From a virus: a stretch of 36,349 bases of DNA. Both the position numbers and the translations under genes were made by a program. Of the stretch, positions 1 through 6,927 are shown piece by piece. Where the stretch lies: IMG/VR virus record IMGVR_UViG_3300005099_000012, positions 1 through 36,349 of that record. One strand, written 5' to 3'. Under the pieces are notes generated by a model. It was given only the letters and a program-made list of their open reading frames with translations. It did no database searches and was not told where the DNA came from. The first letter of the stretch is position 1. Each line of letters begins with the position of its first letter.

Positions 1-2
1 AT

Positions 3-383
3 TATGGCGATTTCCACCTGAAATCCCAATATGGCAGATGGAATGGTTCGGCATGGGTCAATGATAACGAAACAAGTCCTTGTATAGATGCAGGAGACCC
101 TTCTAAAAAAGACCCAGACGGAACAAGAATAAATATGGGCGCTTATGGCGGGACGAATGAGGCTTCTAAAAGTCAACAAAGAGGCGATCTTAATAATAAT
201 GGTAAAATAGGTGATACAGGAGATTTGATATTAATGTGGCAAGCTTATTTAGGCATACGTGAAACTGATTGGAGATATGATTTGAATCAAAATGGAAAAG
301 AAGCAGATATGGGAGATATGCTAATGATGTGGTTTATATGGCAAATAAAAACAGATATTGCATTATTTCCTTTTATACTATAA
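3..383 (+). CDS. C-terminal part of a beta-helix protein with a dockerin-like domain (5' partial)
   Basis: The frame is open from the window edge to the TAA at 381-383, so the N terminus is missing. The first part carries the motif SPCIDAGDPS followed by RINMGAYGG, a recurrent end of secreted right-handed beta-helix repeats. About 15 residues later come two calcium-loop-like repeats, DLNNNGKIGDTGDL and DLNQNGKEADMGDM, each followed by a hydrophobic helix. This is the two-fold arrangement of a type I dockerin. Dockerins bind cohesin modules on partner proteins, so the product may anchor to a cohesin-bearing surface; that role is inferred. A hydrophobic tail ends the protein. The next gene starts directly after the stop. 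An internal ATG at 135 exists, but the upstream coding match shows it is not the true start. Confidence 0.8.
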   Translation, partial: YGDFHLKSQYGRWNGSAWVNDNETSPCIDAGDPSKKDPDGTRINMGAYGGTNEASKSQQRGDLNNNGKIGDTGDLILMWQAYLGIRETDWRYDLNQNGKEADMGDMLMMWFIWQIKTDIALFPFIL

Positions 384-1034
384 ATGAAAGAATTGAAAGA
401 ATTAATTGATAAGAAAAAGTTAAAACAAGAAATTGAAAAACTGGAAGATAATTTACGACGATTACACGGATTTTTAGAGGATGATTTCAAAATATTAAAA
501 ATGGAAATTGCCTATCACAATGGAAACCCGTCATATAGTGTAGGCTCACCAGAAGATGATTATTATTTTTTAGCTTCTCTTGATTATAGTGATAATTTCA
601 AAAATGAATTAATAGCAGTTGATGAAATACTACAAGAAAAGAGTAATCATGGTCGTTATATCAGTTTTAAATTAAAAAGTGAAGGAATAATAGTTTCACC
701 TATACTATCAAGGATAGAATTTGAGAATCTTATTCAATTAAAGGAAGAGAAAGAAATTCGTCAACTAATAAAGGAATATTTCAAAATCTCTCACTCACTC
801 GAAAAAATCAATCAAGAAATAGATAAATTTTCTAAAATATTAGAGTATCAAAGAAGGCTTAAAGGAGAATATCAAGATGAAGAGGTAATTGATAGCATAT
901 TTAAAATCTTGGAAAAGAGCAATACAGTAAAAGATGAATTTATTACCCAGCTACATCTCAGAGATCACGAACTAAAAGAAAGATTTGGGATAGATATAGA
1001 AGAAATCGAAAAGAAGATACGAAAAATATATTGA
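384..1034 (+). CDS. Coiled-coil-rich protein of unknown function
   Basis: The 216-residue product is charged and soluble, with no signal peptide or membrane segment. Residues about 1-35 and 120-215 are rich in Lys, Glu, Leu and Ile with heptad-like spacing and are probably long helices or coiled coils. A middle part (about 45-115) looks more globular, with aromatic clusters such as DDYYFLASLDY. The ATG directly follows the stop of the dockerin gene, and its stop lies just before the small zinc-ribbon gene, so all three are probably cotranscribed. I do not recognise a family. Its position in the early-type left block suggests an accessory function, but nothing in the sequence fixes it. Confidence 0.75.
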   Translation: MKELKELIDKKKLKQEIEKLEDNLRRLHGFLEDDFKILKMEIAYHNGNPSYSVGSPEDDYYFLASLDYSDNFKNELIAVDEILQEKSNHGRYISFKLKSEGIIVSPILSRIEFENLIQLKEEKEIRQLIKEYFKISHSLEKINQEIDKFSKILEYQRRLKGEYQDEEVIDSIFKILEKSNTVKDEFITQLHLRDHELKERFGIDIEEIEKKIRKIY

Positions 1035-1039
1035 GTAAA

Positions 1040-1252
1040 ATGAAAATATGTAAATGTATGAGATGTGGTGCAACAGGAAATTTTTATATATTTAGAGAAG
1101 CAAGTAGAGATAGTAGTAGTTTGAAATGTTATAGATGTGGATATAATAAAATAGAATGCTATGATGAAAGAGGATATGAAGATTTTGAAATTCCAGAATC
1201 CGTCAGACAAGGCTATAAATGGGCAAATTTAAAAATAGGTGAGACTACTTAA
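1040..1252 (+). CDS. Small zinc-ribbon protein
   Basis: This is a 70-residue protein with two Cys-X2-Cys knuckles, CMRCG near the N terminus and CYRCG about 26 residues later, the layout of a treble-clef or rubredoxin-like zinc ribbon. A possible TTG start at 1031 would overlap the upstream stop and add three residues; I prefer the ATG at 1040. The acidic C-terminal part (ECYDERGYEDFEIPESVRQGY) has no known motif. It is one of at least five small zinc ribbons in the window. Such proteins often bind nucleic acid or protein partners, but no target can be named. Confidence 0.7.
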   Translation: MKICKCMRCGATGNFYIFREASRDSSSLKCYRCGYNKIECYDERGYEDFEIPESVRQGYKWANLKIGETT

Positions 1253-1254
1253 AA

Positions 1255-1587
1255 GTGCAAGCTGATATTGAAATCTATAGAAGATGGATAGCAGAATTTA
1301 GACATATTTTTATAACTCACTCTCCCTATCCAGTGGGTGTTAGGTGGGCGAATTCAAAAAAACATCTTTATGAACGAATAAAGGACTATTTAGAATCTCA
1401 TCAAGATATGTTCCTTGAAGCAATTGTCAGGGAGGAGCGAGTAAAATTTAAGATTGGAAAGAAAAAATATGATTTGTTGATGGAAAGAAAATATTTTCAT
1501 CGTGGGAATTCAAGTCTTCCGATATTCAAAAAAGATGATAAGCGAATAAAGATAATTAGAAAAAAGAGATTTTTGGGATTAGAATGA
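1255..1587 (+). CDS. Hypothetical basic protein
   Basis: The start is GTG at 1255, two bases after the previous stop, with GGTGAG about 11 bases upstream as a possible ribosome site; the next in-frame Met is too far inside to be likely. The 110-residue product is basic, with Arg/Lys-rich stretches at the C terminus (KKDDKRIKIIRKKR) and an aromatic N-terminal half (IYRRWIAEFRHIF). It overlaps the start of the ribonucleotide reductase gene by four bases (ATGA), which suggests translational coupling. I do not recognise a family; the basic C terminus would fit nucleic-acid contact, but this is only suggestive. Confidence 0.65.
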   Translation: MQADIEIYRRWIAEFRHIFITHSPYPVGVRWANSKKHLYERIKDYLESHQDMFLEAIVREERVKFKIGKKKYDLLMERKYFHRGNSSLPIFKKDDKRIKIIRKKRFLGLE

Positions 1588-3257
1588 ATTTTAAAGAATT
1601 TTTAGATGGAAAAAGTATTGTTGATATAAATGCTAATTATTATCCTGATGTAGCAAATATTCGTAAACAGTTAGCTTCTTATGCAGAACTAAAATTCAAT
1701 GAACAATTAATAAGTGAATGGTTTGATAGAGGTAAGGAGATTCTATCATTACATGGAAATGAACTACATATACACGATTTGTCAAAACTTATTCTTTTAC
1801 CATACTGTTATTCAATTTCAACCGAGCCTATCATGGATCAGGGATTACCATATTATCCGCATTTCAAGAGTAAACCACCAAAGCGATTAGATTCGTTTAT
1901 AGCACAACTTATAGAATTTACTTCTTATGTAGCAAATCGTACACGAGGAGCGATAGGTATTCCTGACCTTATATTACCATTAACTTATTATGTCAAGAAA
2001 CAAAAACTAAATCTTACTGAACATCAATTTAGAAACGAATTACAAAGACTATTCTATTCATTTAATCAACACTTACGACAAGGTGCAGAATCACTATACA
2101 CTAATATTTCATTTTTCGATAGATTTTATTTAGAACACTTATTTAAAAACAATGTATGGGATTTAGATATAGAAGATTTAGAAGCGGTACAAAAATCAGT
2201 AATGAGATGGCATACTGAAGAAATAAGAGTTCAAATGCTACGATTTCCAGTAATAACAGTTGCATTAAAAACAAAGAATTCATATATACAAGATAATGAA
2301 TTTTTGAGGTTTGCACTTGAACAAAATATCGAACATACTATGTATAATTTCCTTGGTTTACCTCATCTTGATGCTATTGCTTCGTGTTGTAGACTTATAT
2401 CAAGTAAGAAGCCATTCTTTAATTCTTATGGTAGCGGGGGAGTACAAATAGGTAGCCATCAAGTTGTAAGTCTTAATCTACCTGGAATATTTATCAGACA
2501 TCAAGATGATTTCACTGAAAGAATAATAGAAGATTTAAGACTCGCACGCGAATTTCTTGATTGGCATAGAAAATTACTTAAGGAACATCAATATCTTGAC
2601 GCTACATTTGAACTTGGATTGCGGACGCTTAGAAGGATGTATTCCACAATAGGAATAATAGGTGTTTGGGATTTAAAAGAAGTAGCAGGTTATTCTTGGA
2701 ATGAAGTCGAAGAAGTTTTGAAAATCATAAGAAAAGAAATAGATTCGTGGGAAGGATTTTATAATTGTGAATTAGTGCCTGCTGAGTCTGCTGCTATTAC
2801 CCTTTATGAAGCTGACATGAAATTTGCACAAGAAACAAATTCACCATTTGCAGATTACTATGATTCAGGTAAGATGTACGCTAATCAAATTGTATCACCT
2901 TGGGAAAAGATGAATATCGGTAAACGAGTAAGAATCACAGGAAGACTATCTAAATATTTCGATGGCGGTCAGATGATGTTCATAAATGTTCCGAGTCCGT
3001 TCCAGAATATTCACCAGATGGAAAAAGTAGTAAAAGGTGTAATAAAGTTTGGAGTGCCCTATTTCGCATTCGATACATTTTTGTCTCGGTGTAAATCTCA
3101 TAATCATATAACTCTTGGAGATGCTCAGATGTGTCCTGTATGCGGTGACAAAGAACTATTTAAATTTAGAAGAATTGTAGGATATTTTGTAGAGCAATCA
3201 AACATGCATGAAAGGAGAACAAGAGACATTCCGCGAAGAGTAGTAGATGAAGGATGA
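1584..3257 (+). CDS. nrdD: Anaerobic (class III) ribonucleoside-triphosphate reductase, catalytic subunit
   Basis: The enzyme reduces ribonucleotides to deoxyribonucleotides with a glycyl radical and supplies DNA precursors without oxygen. The 557 residues show family landmarks in order: HIHDL (62-66) followed by PYC (Cys75); the SCCRL pair (Cys268/Cys269) expected to carry the thiyl-radical cysteine; VPAESAAITLYEAD (398-411); GGQMMFINV (461-469); and RIVGY (530-534), whose Gly533 is the likely radical site. The C-terminal zinc site seems to use Cys503, His506 or His508, Cys517 and Cys520, where the usual form has four cysteines. It overlaps both neighbours by four bases. The activating radical-SAM enzyme NrdG is not in this window and may come from elsewhere in the genome or from the host. 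The protein is shorter than many cellular NrdD proteins because it lacks an N-terminal ATP-cone. Confidence 0.93.
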   Translation: MNFKEFLDGKSIVDINANYYPDVANIRKQLASYAELKFNEQLISEWFDRGKEILSLHGNELHIHDLSKLILLPYCYSISTEPIMDQGLPYYPHFKSKPPKRLDSFIAQLIEFTSYVANRTRGAIGIPDLILPLTYYVKKQKLNLTEHQFRNELQRLFYSFNQHLRQGAESLYTNISFFDRFYLEHLFKNNVWDLDIEDLEAVQKSVMRWHTEEIRVQMLRFPVITVALKTKNSYIQDNEFLRFALEQNIEHTMYNFLGLPHLDAIASCCRLISSKKPFFNSYGSGGVQIGSHQVVSLNLPGIFIRHQDDFTERIIEDLRLAREFLDWHRKLLKEHQYLDATFELGLRTLRRMYSTIGIIGVWDLKEVAGYSWNEVEEVLKIIRKEIDSWEGFYNCELVPAESAAITLYEADMKFAQETNSPFADYYDSGKMYANQIVSPWEKMNIGKRVRITGRLSKYFDGGQMMFINVPSPFQNIHQMEKVVKGVIKFGVPYFAFDTFLSRCKSHNHITLGDAQMCPVCGDKELFKFRRIVGYFVEQSNMHERRTRDIPRRVVDEG

Positions 3258-3406
3258 TAATCCAGTGTAAACACTGTGGTAAAGTATTTGGTGTAATATT
3301 AAAAGAAAAAGAAAATGGAGTTACACTTAAGAAAATAAATCATTTAGAAATGGAATGTCCATATTGTGGTAATAAAATAATATGGAGAAGAAAAGATGCC
3401 ACATAA
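3254..3406 (+). CDS. Tiny zinc-ribbon protein
   Basis: A 50-residue frame starts at an ATG overlapping the reductase stop (ATGA). It has two knuckles, CKHCG at residue 5 and CPYCG at residue 35, separated by a charged beta-hairpin-like stretch. The same plan, with about 25-30 residues between knuckles, recurs at 6003-6131. Its C-terminal end overlaps the start of the next gene. The function is unknown; a structural zinc-binding adaptor is the simplest reading. Confidence 0.7.
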   Translation: MIIQCKHCGKVFGVILKEKENGVTLKKINHLEMECPYCGNKIIWRRKDAT

Positions 3407-3596
3407 AGAAAGTAATATAAAAATTAAAGAGAATCTTACTAAAGAAGATTTAACTACGATAGAAAACATCAAATGGCTTGATAACCAATTAGAAAGTCTT
3501 GTTAAAGAAGTACAAAAACGCTTTCAGGTGGATCGGGAACAAGCTTTATGGGAGATAGACATTCGACTTGTTTTTATGCATGACTTGCGAAGGTGA
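3396..3596 (+). CDS. Small helical protein, first copy of a tandem pair
   Basis: This is a 66-residue charged protein without cysteines or membrane segments. The segment QLESLVKEVQKRFQVDREQA followed by LWEI matches QLDGFIKEVQERFLLSYEEA followed by VWTI in the next gene, and the DNA is also visibly alike, so the two arose by duplication. The start ATG lies inside the end of the zinc-ribbon gene. The likely fold is two or three helices. The function is not recognised. Confidence 0.6.
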   Translation: MPHKESNIKIKENLTKEDLTTIENIKWLDNQLESLVKEVQKRFQVDREQALWEIDIRLVFMHDLRR

Positions 3597-3603
3597 TGAT
3601 AAA

Positions 3604-3834
3604 ATGGAACAACTCTCAGCTAAGGAGAAAGAATATTTTAATAAACAATTAGATGGTTTTATTAAGGAAGTACAAGAACGATTTCTTCTGAGTTATGAAG
3701 AAGCAGTTTGGACAATAATTAATGGTATTTTAAATACTCCTCAATTTCGGGAGAAATTCTATATTTCAAACAATCTAACTTGGAATGAGAAGAAGACATG
3801 GATAAGAAATTTAAAAATAGTACAAAAATATTAG
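3604..3834 (+). CDS. Small helical protein, second copy of a tandem pair
   Basis: Starting at ATG 3604 gives 76 residues. The frame is open further upstream to 3568, but the extra residues lie in DNA coding for the preceding gene and have no counterpart in the paralogue. The first 45 residues align with the preceding protein, with the shared core KEVQ-R-F and E-A-W-I. The C-terminal extension (TPQFREKFYISNNLTWNEKK and on) is unique to this copy. The function is unknown; retention of both copies suggests diverged roles. Confidence 0.6.
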   Translation: MEQLSAKEKEYFNKQLDGFIKEVQERFLLSYEEAVWTIINGILNTPQFREKFYISNNLTWNEKKTWIRNLKIVQKY

Positions 3835-3844
3835 ACTCACTCGA

Positions 3845-3907
3845 ATGTTCAAGAATATGTTTGAAGAAAATAAAGAAGATAAAGACTGGGAGGTTTTCTT
3901 TGCTTGA
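3845..3907 (+). CDS. Possible 20-residue leader or micro-ORF
   Basis: The short frame MFKNMFEENKEDKDWEVFFA ends in a TGA that overlaps the ATG of the following membrane-peptide gene. A frame this short has little statistical support. It is listed because the TGATGA junction, the acidic composition and the chain of overlapping small genes fit the local style. An overlapping longer frame from 3798 is less convincing. Confidence 0.3.
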   Translation: MFKNMFEENKEDKDWEVFFA

Positions 3908-3993
3908 TGACAGTTACAGGAGCTGTCATTTTAGTATTTCTTTTGTTTTTCCTCGCATTCTATCTATTTATAAAAGGAATCTTTGGTATATAA
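3907..3993 (+). CDS. Tiny single-span membrane protein
   Basis: This 28-residue frame is almost entirely one hydrophobic helix (VTGAVILVFLLFFLAFYLFI) followed by KGIFGI, a plausible single membrane span with a positive residue near its C-terminal end. It starts at an ATG overlapping the previous stop and is followed one base after its stop by another membrane protein. A run of uncharged residues of this length between coupled stops and starts is unlikely by chance. Small viral membrane peptides of this kind can act in membrane permeabilisation, but nothing here proves it. Confidence 0.5.
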   Translation: MTVTGAVILVFLLFFLAFYLFIKGIFGI

Positions 3994-3994
3994 A

Positions 3995-4147
3995 ATGTTT
4001 GAAAGATTTAGAAATTGGATAGATAAGTGGGTAAATCCTATAACAGATTTCTTTCTGATGATAATGTCCATGATCTTAATCGGTATGCTACTTATTGCAT
4101 TGTATATCACGCTATGCTTACTTATAGAATCTTACTTTGGCATCTAA
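3995..4147 (+). CDS. Small membrane protein
   Basis: This is a 50-residue protein with an amphipathic, basic N terminus (MFERFRNWIDKWVNPITDFF) and a long hydrophobic span (MIMSMILIGMLLIALYITLC) ending in the sequence SYFGI. It begins one base after the stop of the tiny membrane peptide. Both proteins end in a short F-G-I tail. The amphipathic plus transmembrane plan would suit a holin-like or membrane-tethering peptide, but that is inference. The longer overlapping frames in this DNA have no coherent composition. Confidence 0.55.
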   Translation: MFERFRNWIDKWVNPITDFFLMIMSMILIGMLLIALYITLCLLIESYFGI

Positions 4148-4148
4148 C

Positions 4149-4195
4149 AAAAATTCGTTGCAAGACGCTTATATCCTTGTTTCATGCAAATTTTT
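4149..4195 (+). promoter_or_regulatory. Intergenic AGACGC element, copy 1
   Basis: AGACGC lies at 4163-4168, followed by exactly 14 bases and then CATGCAAATTTTT. The upstream side is AAAATTCGTTGC. It lies in the gap before the RNA ligase gene and points the same way. Four other gaps in the window carry the same architecture. It is probably a promoter part or a binding site for a viral regulator. Confidence 0.6.
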
Positions 4196-4252
4196 CAAGC
4201 TACCCTATATCTTACTATTCCTAACCAATAAAAATTTTCTTATACGCTAAAT

Positions 4253-5110
4253 ATGAAGATAGAAGAGGTTATAAAATATCCAAAATTAGGATATATAAGA
4301 GAATCTCCTTATGGTGGTAGAGAATTACTTGGTAAATTAATATTTTGGGAAGAAAAACGAGATGGTTCTAACATACGATGTTTCTTAGATGATAGTGATA
4401 ATATCCAATTCGGAAGTAGAAATAAAATACCTGCAAGTGATGATTTGTTAAAATCAATTGAAAATACAGGTTATATAGATACACTCAAAGAGGCACTTTA
4501 TACAGAGAAACATCAATGGAATCATGATATAATTATATTTTTTGAATTATTACAAAAAGGTAAAAGTCCTTCTCGTATAGAATATCATGAAAAAGATGAC
4601 ATTGCGGTATTCGATATTTATGATATGAAAGGAGGTTGGTGGAACTATACTAAAGTATATCAATTCTGTTATCAATGGAAGTTACCAGTAGTGAAATTAT
4701 GGGCAGTATCGTCTCATTCCGCTATCGAAGGCTTGGAAAAACAGATAGAAAAGATGCTTGAGAGAGCAAAGAGAGAAAACCGAGAAGGCGTAGTATTCAA
4801 GTCCTATAATGGTGATGAAGTTTATTTCTTCAAAGATAGATTAGATATTCCACATGAAAAGGATATAGAAATTAATATAGACAAAGACACTCCTAAATAT
4901 CCAGAACTACCTGAAGCAGAAGTTATGAACGAAATACAAAAAGTTTTAGATGAAATAGGAGCTGAACAATTTGGGGAAAAGAAAATAGCTATGCCTCTTA
5001 TAGCTCAATATGTAGCAGCCGAAGCGAAAGCGAGAATGTATTCTGTACCTAAAGGACTATATTCATATTATTTAAAGAAATTAGGAGAAATACAATATGG
5101 AAAAGAATAA
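4253..5110 (+). CDS. ATP-dependent RNA ligase (Rnl2-like nucleotidyltransferase)
   Basis: Joins RNA ends through a lysyl-AMP intermediate. The 285 residues show the covalent nucleotidyltransferase motifs in order: motif I KRDGSN with the likely adenylated Lys35; GSRNK (54-58), matching motif Ia; FFEL (96-99), motif III; FDIYD (120-124), motif IIIa; EGVVFK (178-183), motif IV; and FFKD (192-195), motif V. The C-terminal 80 residues are helical and lack an OB-fold signature, which argues for RNA ligase over DNA ligase. Viral RNA ligases often repair host-cleaved RNA; no tRNA or kinase-phosphatase partner is visible here. No clear ribosome site precedes the ATG, so the mRNA may be leaderless or have a short leader. 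It overlaps the next gene by 14 bases. Confidence 0.85.
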   Translation: MKIEEVIKYPKLGYIRESPYGGRELLGKLIFWEEKRDGSNIRCFLDDSDNIQFGSRNKIPASDDLLKSIENTGYIDTLKEALYTEKHQWNHDIIIFFELLQKGKSPSRIEYHEKDDIAVFDIYDMKGGWWNYTKVYQFCYQWKLPVVKLWAVSSHSAIEGLEKQIEKMLERAKRENREGVVFKSYNGDEVYFFKDRLDIPHEKDIEINIDKDTPKYPELPEAEVMNEIQKVLDEIGAEQFGEKKIAMPLIAQYVAAEAKARMYSVPKGLYSYYLKKLGEIQYGKE

Positions 5111-5444
5111 ATTGAATATATCAATCAATTCATACTACTTCAATCTACTATTTACAATATTATTTACAGTATTAGGCTATTTTGTTTATGATGGAGTTAG
5201 GGGCGCACTGGGGATATTTCTTTTGTGTTTGTTATACAATATTTTTGTTTTGCTAAGTGTGATTCCATTTGGAGGTTGTATTGGTCAGGCAGTTTTAATG
5301 GTGATAGTTTCGCCTAAAATATTGGATTTAGTCGGTTTATATCCAACTTGGTTGACAGCTACTATGTTCTGGATTTATCTCATATATGGAATATTTATAA
5401 CTTTTGTATCTTCAATAATTTATTTAGCGATATTAAGTAAATAG
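5097..5444 (+). CDS. Multi-span membrane protein of unknown function
   Basis: The 115-residue protein has about four hydrophobic segments: near residues 14-30 (YFNLLFTILFTVLGYFVY), 35-57, 60-80 and 88-112 (MFWIYLIYGIFITFVSSIIY). The start overlaps the end of the RNA ligase gene in another frame, implying translational coupling. The stop is just ahead of the dCTP deaminase gene. I see no motif for a transporter, holin class or enzyme. Confidence 0.7.
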   Translation: MEKNKLNISINSYYFNLLFTILFTVLGYFVYDGVRGALGIFLLCLLYNIFVLLSVIPFGGCIGQAVLMVIVSPKILDLVGLYPTWLTATMFWIYLIYGIFITFVSSIIYLAILSK

Positions 5445-5445
5445 T

Positions 5446-6006
5446 ATGCTATCGGATAGTGAAATTTTAGAAGAAATAGAAAAAGGAAATATAATAATAA
5501 AACCATTTAGAAAAGAACAATTAAATTCAAATAGCTATGATGTGCGATTAGGCGAGTATTATGCAGTAGAACTTAATGGTTTTCACATTGTATATCCTCT
5601 TGATGAACAGAGTGTAAAGAGACATTGGAAAATTAAAAAAACAAATAGTGTGATAGACATACGACAAGGAGAAACAATATTAGCACATACTCAAGAGATT
5701 ATTGGAGCTCGAAAAAATATAGCAACTAAGATGAATGCGAGAAGTTCAGTGGGAAGATTAGGAATATCAGTTTGTAAATGTGCAGGATTCGGTGATGTAG
5801 GTTATATAAGTAGATGGACAATGGAAATTACTAATCATTCACGATATGCTTGGATATCTCTTCCTGTGGGTATGCGAATAGCACAAATATCATTTTTTAG
5901 AACCGGTAAAGTATTAAATGAATACAAAGGAAAATATGGTCAAGGTGAATGGACGCCTGAAGATATGATACCGAAACTGTGGAAAGATAAAGATATAATA
6001 AAATGA
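5446..6006 (+). CDS. dcd: dCTP deaminase / dUTPase-family enzyme
   Basis: Members deaminate dCTP to dUTP, and some also hydrolyse dUTP, feeding dTMP synthesis. Landmarks in the 186 residues are NSYDVRLG (29-36); MNARSSVGRLGISV (96-109), which holds the substrate-binding Arg-Ser-Ser; AGFGDVGY (113-120), in place of the common AGFIDPGW; WTMEITNHS (124-132), with Glu127 at the catalytic glutamate position; and LPVGMRIAQISF (139-150). These support the trimeric Dcd fold and an intact active site. Whether it is mono- or bifunctional cannot be decided by eye. With NrdD it forms a deoxynucleotide-supply set in the left block. It overlaps the following zinc-ribbon gene by four bases. Confidence 0.88.
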   Translation: MLSDSEILEEIEKGNIIIKPFRKEQLNSNSYDVRLGEYYAVELNGFHIVYPLDEQSVKRHWKIKKTNSVIDIRQGETILAHTQEIIGARKNIATKMNARSSVGRLGISVCKCAGFGDVGYISRWTMEITNHSRYAWISLPVGMRIAQISFFRTGKVLNEYKGKYGQGEWTPEDMIPKLWKDKDIIK

Positions 6007-6131
6007 CTATGATGTGTCCTTATTGTGGTAAGAGTTTCGATGTAGCACTGAAGGTTGAAAATGAATATACGGGTATTACTATCGTATTGTGTCCATTTTG
6101 TAATAAATATTTTGAATATAATAGGAGGTAG
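6003..6131 (+). CDS. Tiny zinc-ribbon protein
   Basis: This 42-residue frame starts at the ATG overlapping the dCTP deaminase stop. Two knuckles, CPYCG at residue 5 and CPFC at residue 30, flank the stretch YTGITIVL, the usual short zinc-ribbon hairpin. The TAG stop is followed after five bases by the next ATG, and the GGAGG within its last codons serves as the ribosome site of that gene. The function is unknown. Confidence 0.7.
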   Translation: MTMMCPYCGKSFDVALKVENEYTGITIVLCPFCNKYFEYNRR

Positions 6132-6136
6132 ATATT

Positions 6137-6493
6137 ATGCCAAGACCGAAAGAAGAAGTAATGGATTACGCAGATGATGAATTTCTTACATACCTAGAAG
6201 ATCATTTGAATTACATCGAAGCCTATACCTATCGGTTAAAGATGATGATGACCGTATATAGAGAAGTCAAGGAAGAATATGGAGAGGGATTAGGTTGGAT
6301 ACCTACAAAAGAGATCATAAACAGCATCAATGATTTAAAGAAAAATCTCGATGCATTTTTCTTTGCAATTCTTGCAGATCAACGGTCATTGATATCGTCA
6401 TTAATAATGTGGCGTAAATCAAAAGCTGCCAAGAAAAAGAAAAATAAAAAGACCGAGAAGAAACGAGAAGAAGTAGACCCTTCTATAAGATAG
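6137..6493 (+). CDS. Helical protein with lysine-rich tail, unknown function
   Basis: The 118-residue product is predicted mainly helical from its composition. The N-terminal part is acidic (DYADDEFLTYLEDHLNYIEA), and the C terminus is very basic (KSKAAKKKKNKKTEKKREE). A GGAGG sequence six to ten bases before the ATG is a good ribosome site. The charge asymmetry would suit a nucleic-acid-binding tail on a dimerising helical domain, but no family is recognised. A long T-run/A-run follows the gene. Confidence 0.7.
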   Translation: MPRPKEEVMDYADDEFLTYLEDHLNYIEAYTYRLKMMMTVYREVKEEYGEGLGWIPTKEIINSINDLKKNLDAFFFAILADQRSLISSLIMWRKSKAAKKKKNKKTEKKREEVDPSIR

Positions 6494-6510
6494 TGTTTTA
6501 AATAAGAATA

Positions 6511-6529
6511 TTTTTTTTTTAAAAAAAAA
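6511..6529 (+). terminator. T-run followed by A-run, possible transcription terminator
   Basis: Ten T followed by nine A lie between the genes ending at 6493 and starting at 6543. Archaeal RNA polymerase can terminate at T-runs without a hairpin, and the T/A palindrome could also pair. A shorter T8/A8 version occurs at 34407-34422, also between two genes. Confidence 0.4.
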
Positions 6530-6542
6530 GAGAGAAGAAACG

Positions 6543-6926
6543 ATGTGCATACTAACTTTATATTTTTGTAAAAAATGTTCTATAGAATTTTATGGAGATT
6601 ATAATGTTACTTACTGTCCATTTTGTGGAAAGGAATTGAAACATATTGGGATATTTGATATAAGTGAACTTGAAGGGATAGTTTATAATCTTAGATATGT
6701 ACCTAATGGAAAACTCAGAAAGAAATTAAAACAAAAAGACAAGAGAAAAGAAGATAAGATGAAATCTCATCATGAACATATTGAAAGGAAGAAAAAGGAA
6801 TTCATGAATGAACTAAGAGGAGTATTTCAATCAATGATCAAAGAAAATATGCCTTGGTATAATAAAACTACTACTGTTTTTGAAGAAATAGTAAACCGAT
6901 TTGAAAAGATTTTTGGTAAAGTTTAA
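6543..6926 (+). CDS. Zinc-ribbon protein with helical extension
   Basis: This is a 127-residue protein. Two knuckles near the N terminus, CKKC (residues 9-12) and CPFCG (25-29), form a zinc ribbon. It is followed by a long charged helical region (KLRKKLKQKDKRKEDKMK, then an amphipathic stretch to the end). The gene lies behind the T/A tract, with AGAGAGAAG as a weak ribosome site. The ribbon-plus-helix plan occurs in adaptor and nucleic-acid-binding proteins; the exact role is unknown. Confidence 0.7.
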   Translation: MCILTLYFCKKCSIEFYGDYNVTYCPFCGKELKHIGIFDISELEGIVYNLRYVPNGKLRKKLKQKDKRKEDKMKSHHEHIERKKKEFMNELRGVFQSMIKENMPWYNKTTTVFEEIVNRFEKIFGKV

Positions 6927-6927
6927 A

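Noticed and set aside
287-1210. Minus-strand frames at 287-490 and 965-1210
   Set aside because: They are antisense shadows of + strand genes with low-complexity Ser/Ile/Phe content.
2590-2640. GACGC hexamers inside the reductase gene and other genes
   Set aside because: They lack the 14-base spacing and the CA-AATTTT end, so they are chance matches.
3798-4224. Two longer frames (3798-4022 and 4027-4224) over the small membrane genes
   Set aside because: Their composition is incoherent and they share the DNA with frames that encode clean hydrophobic spans linked by overlapping stops and starts.
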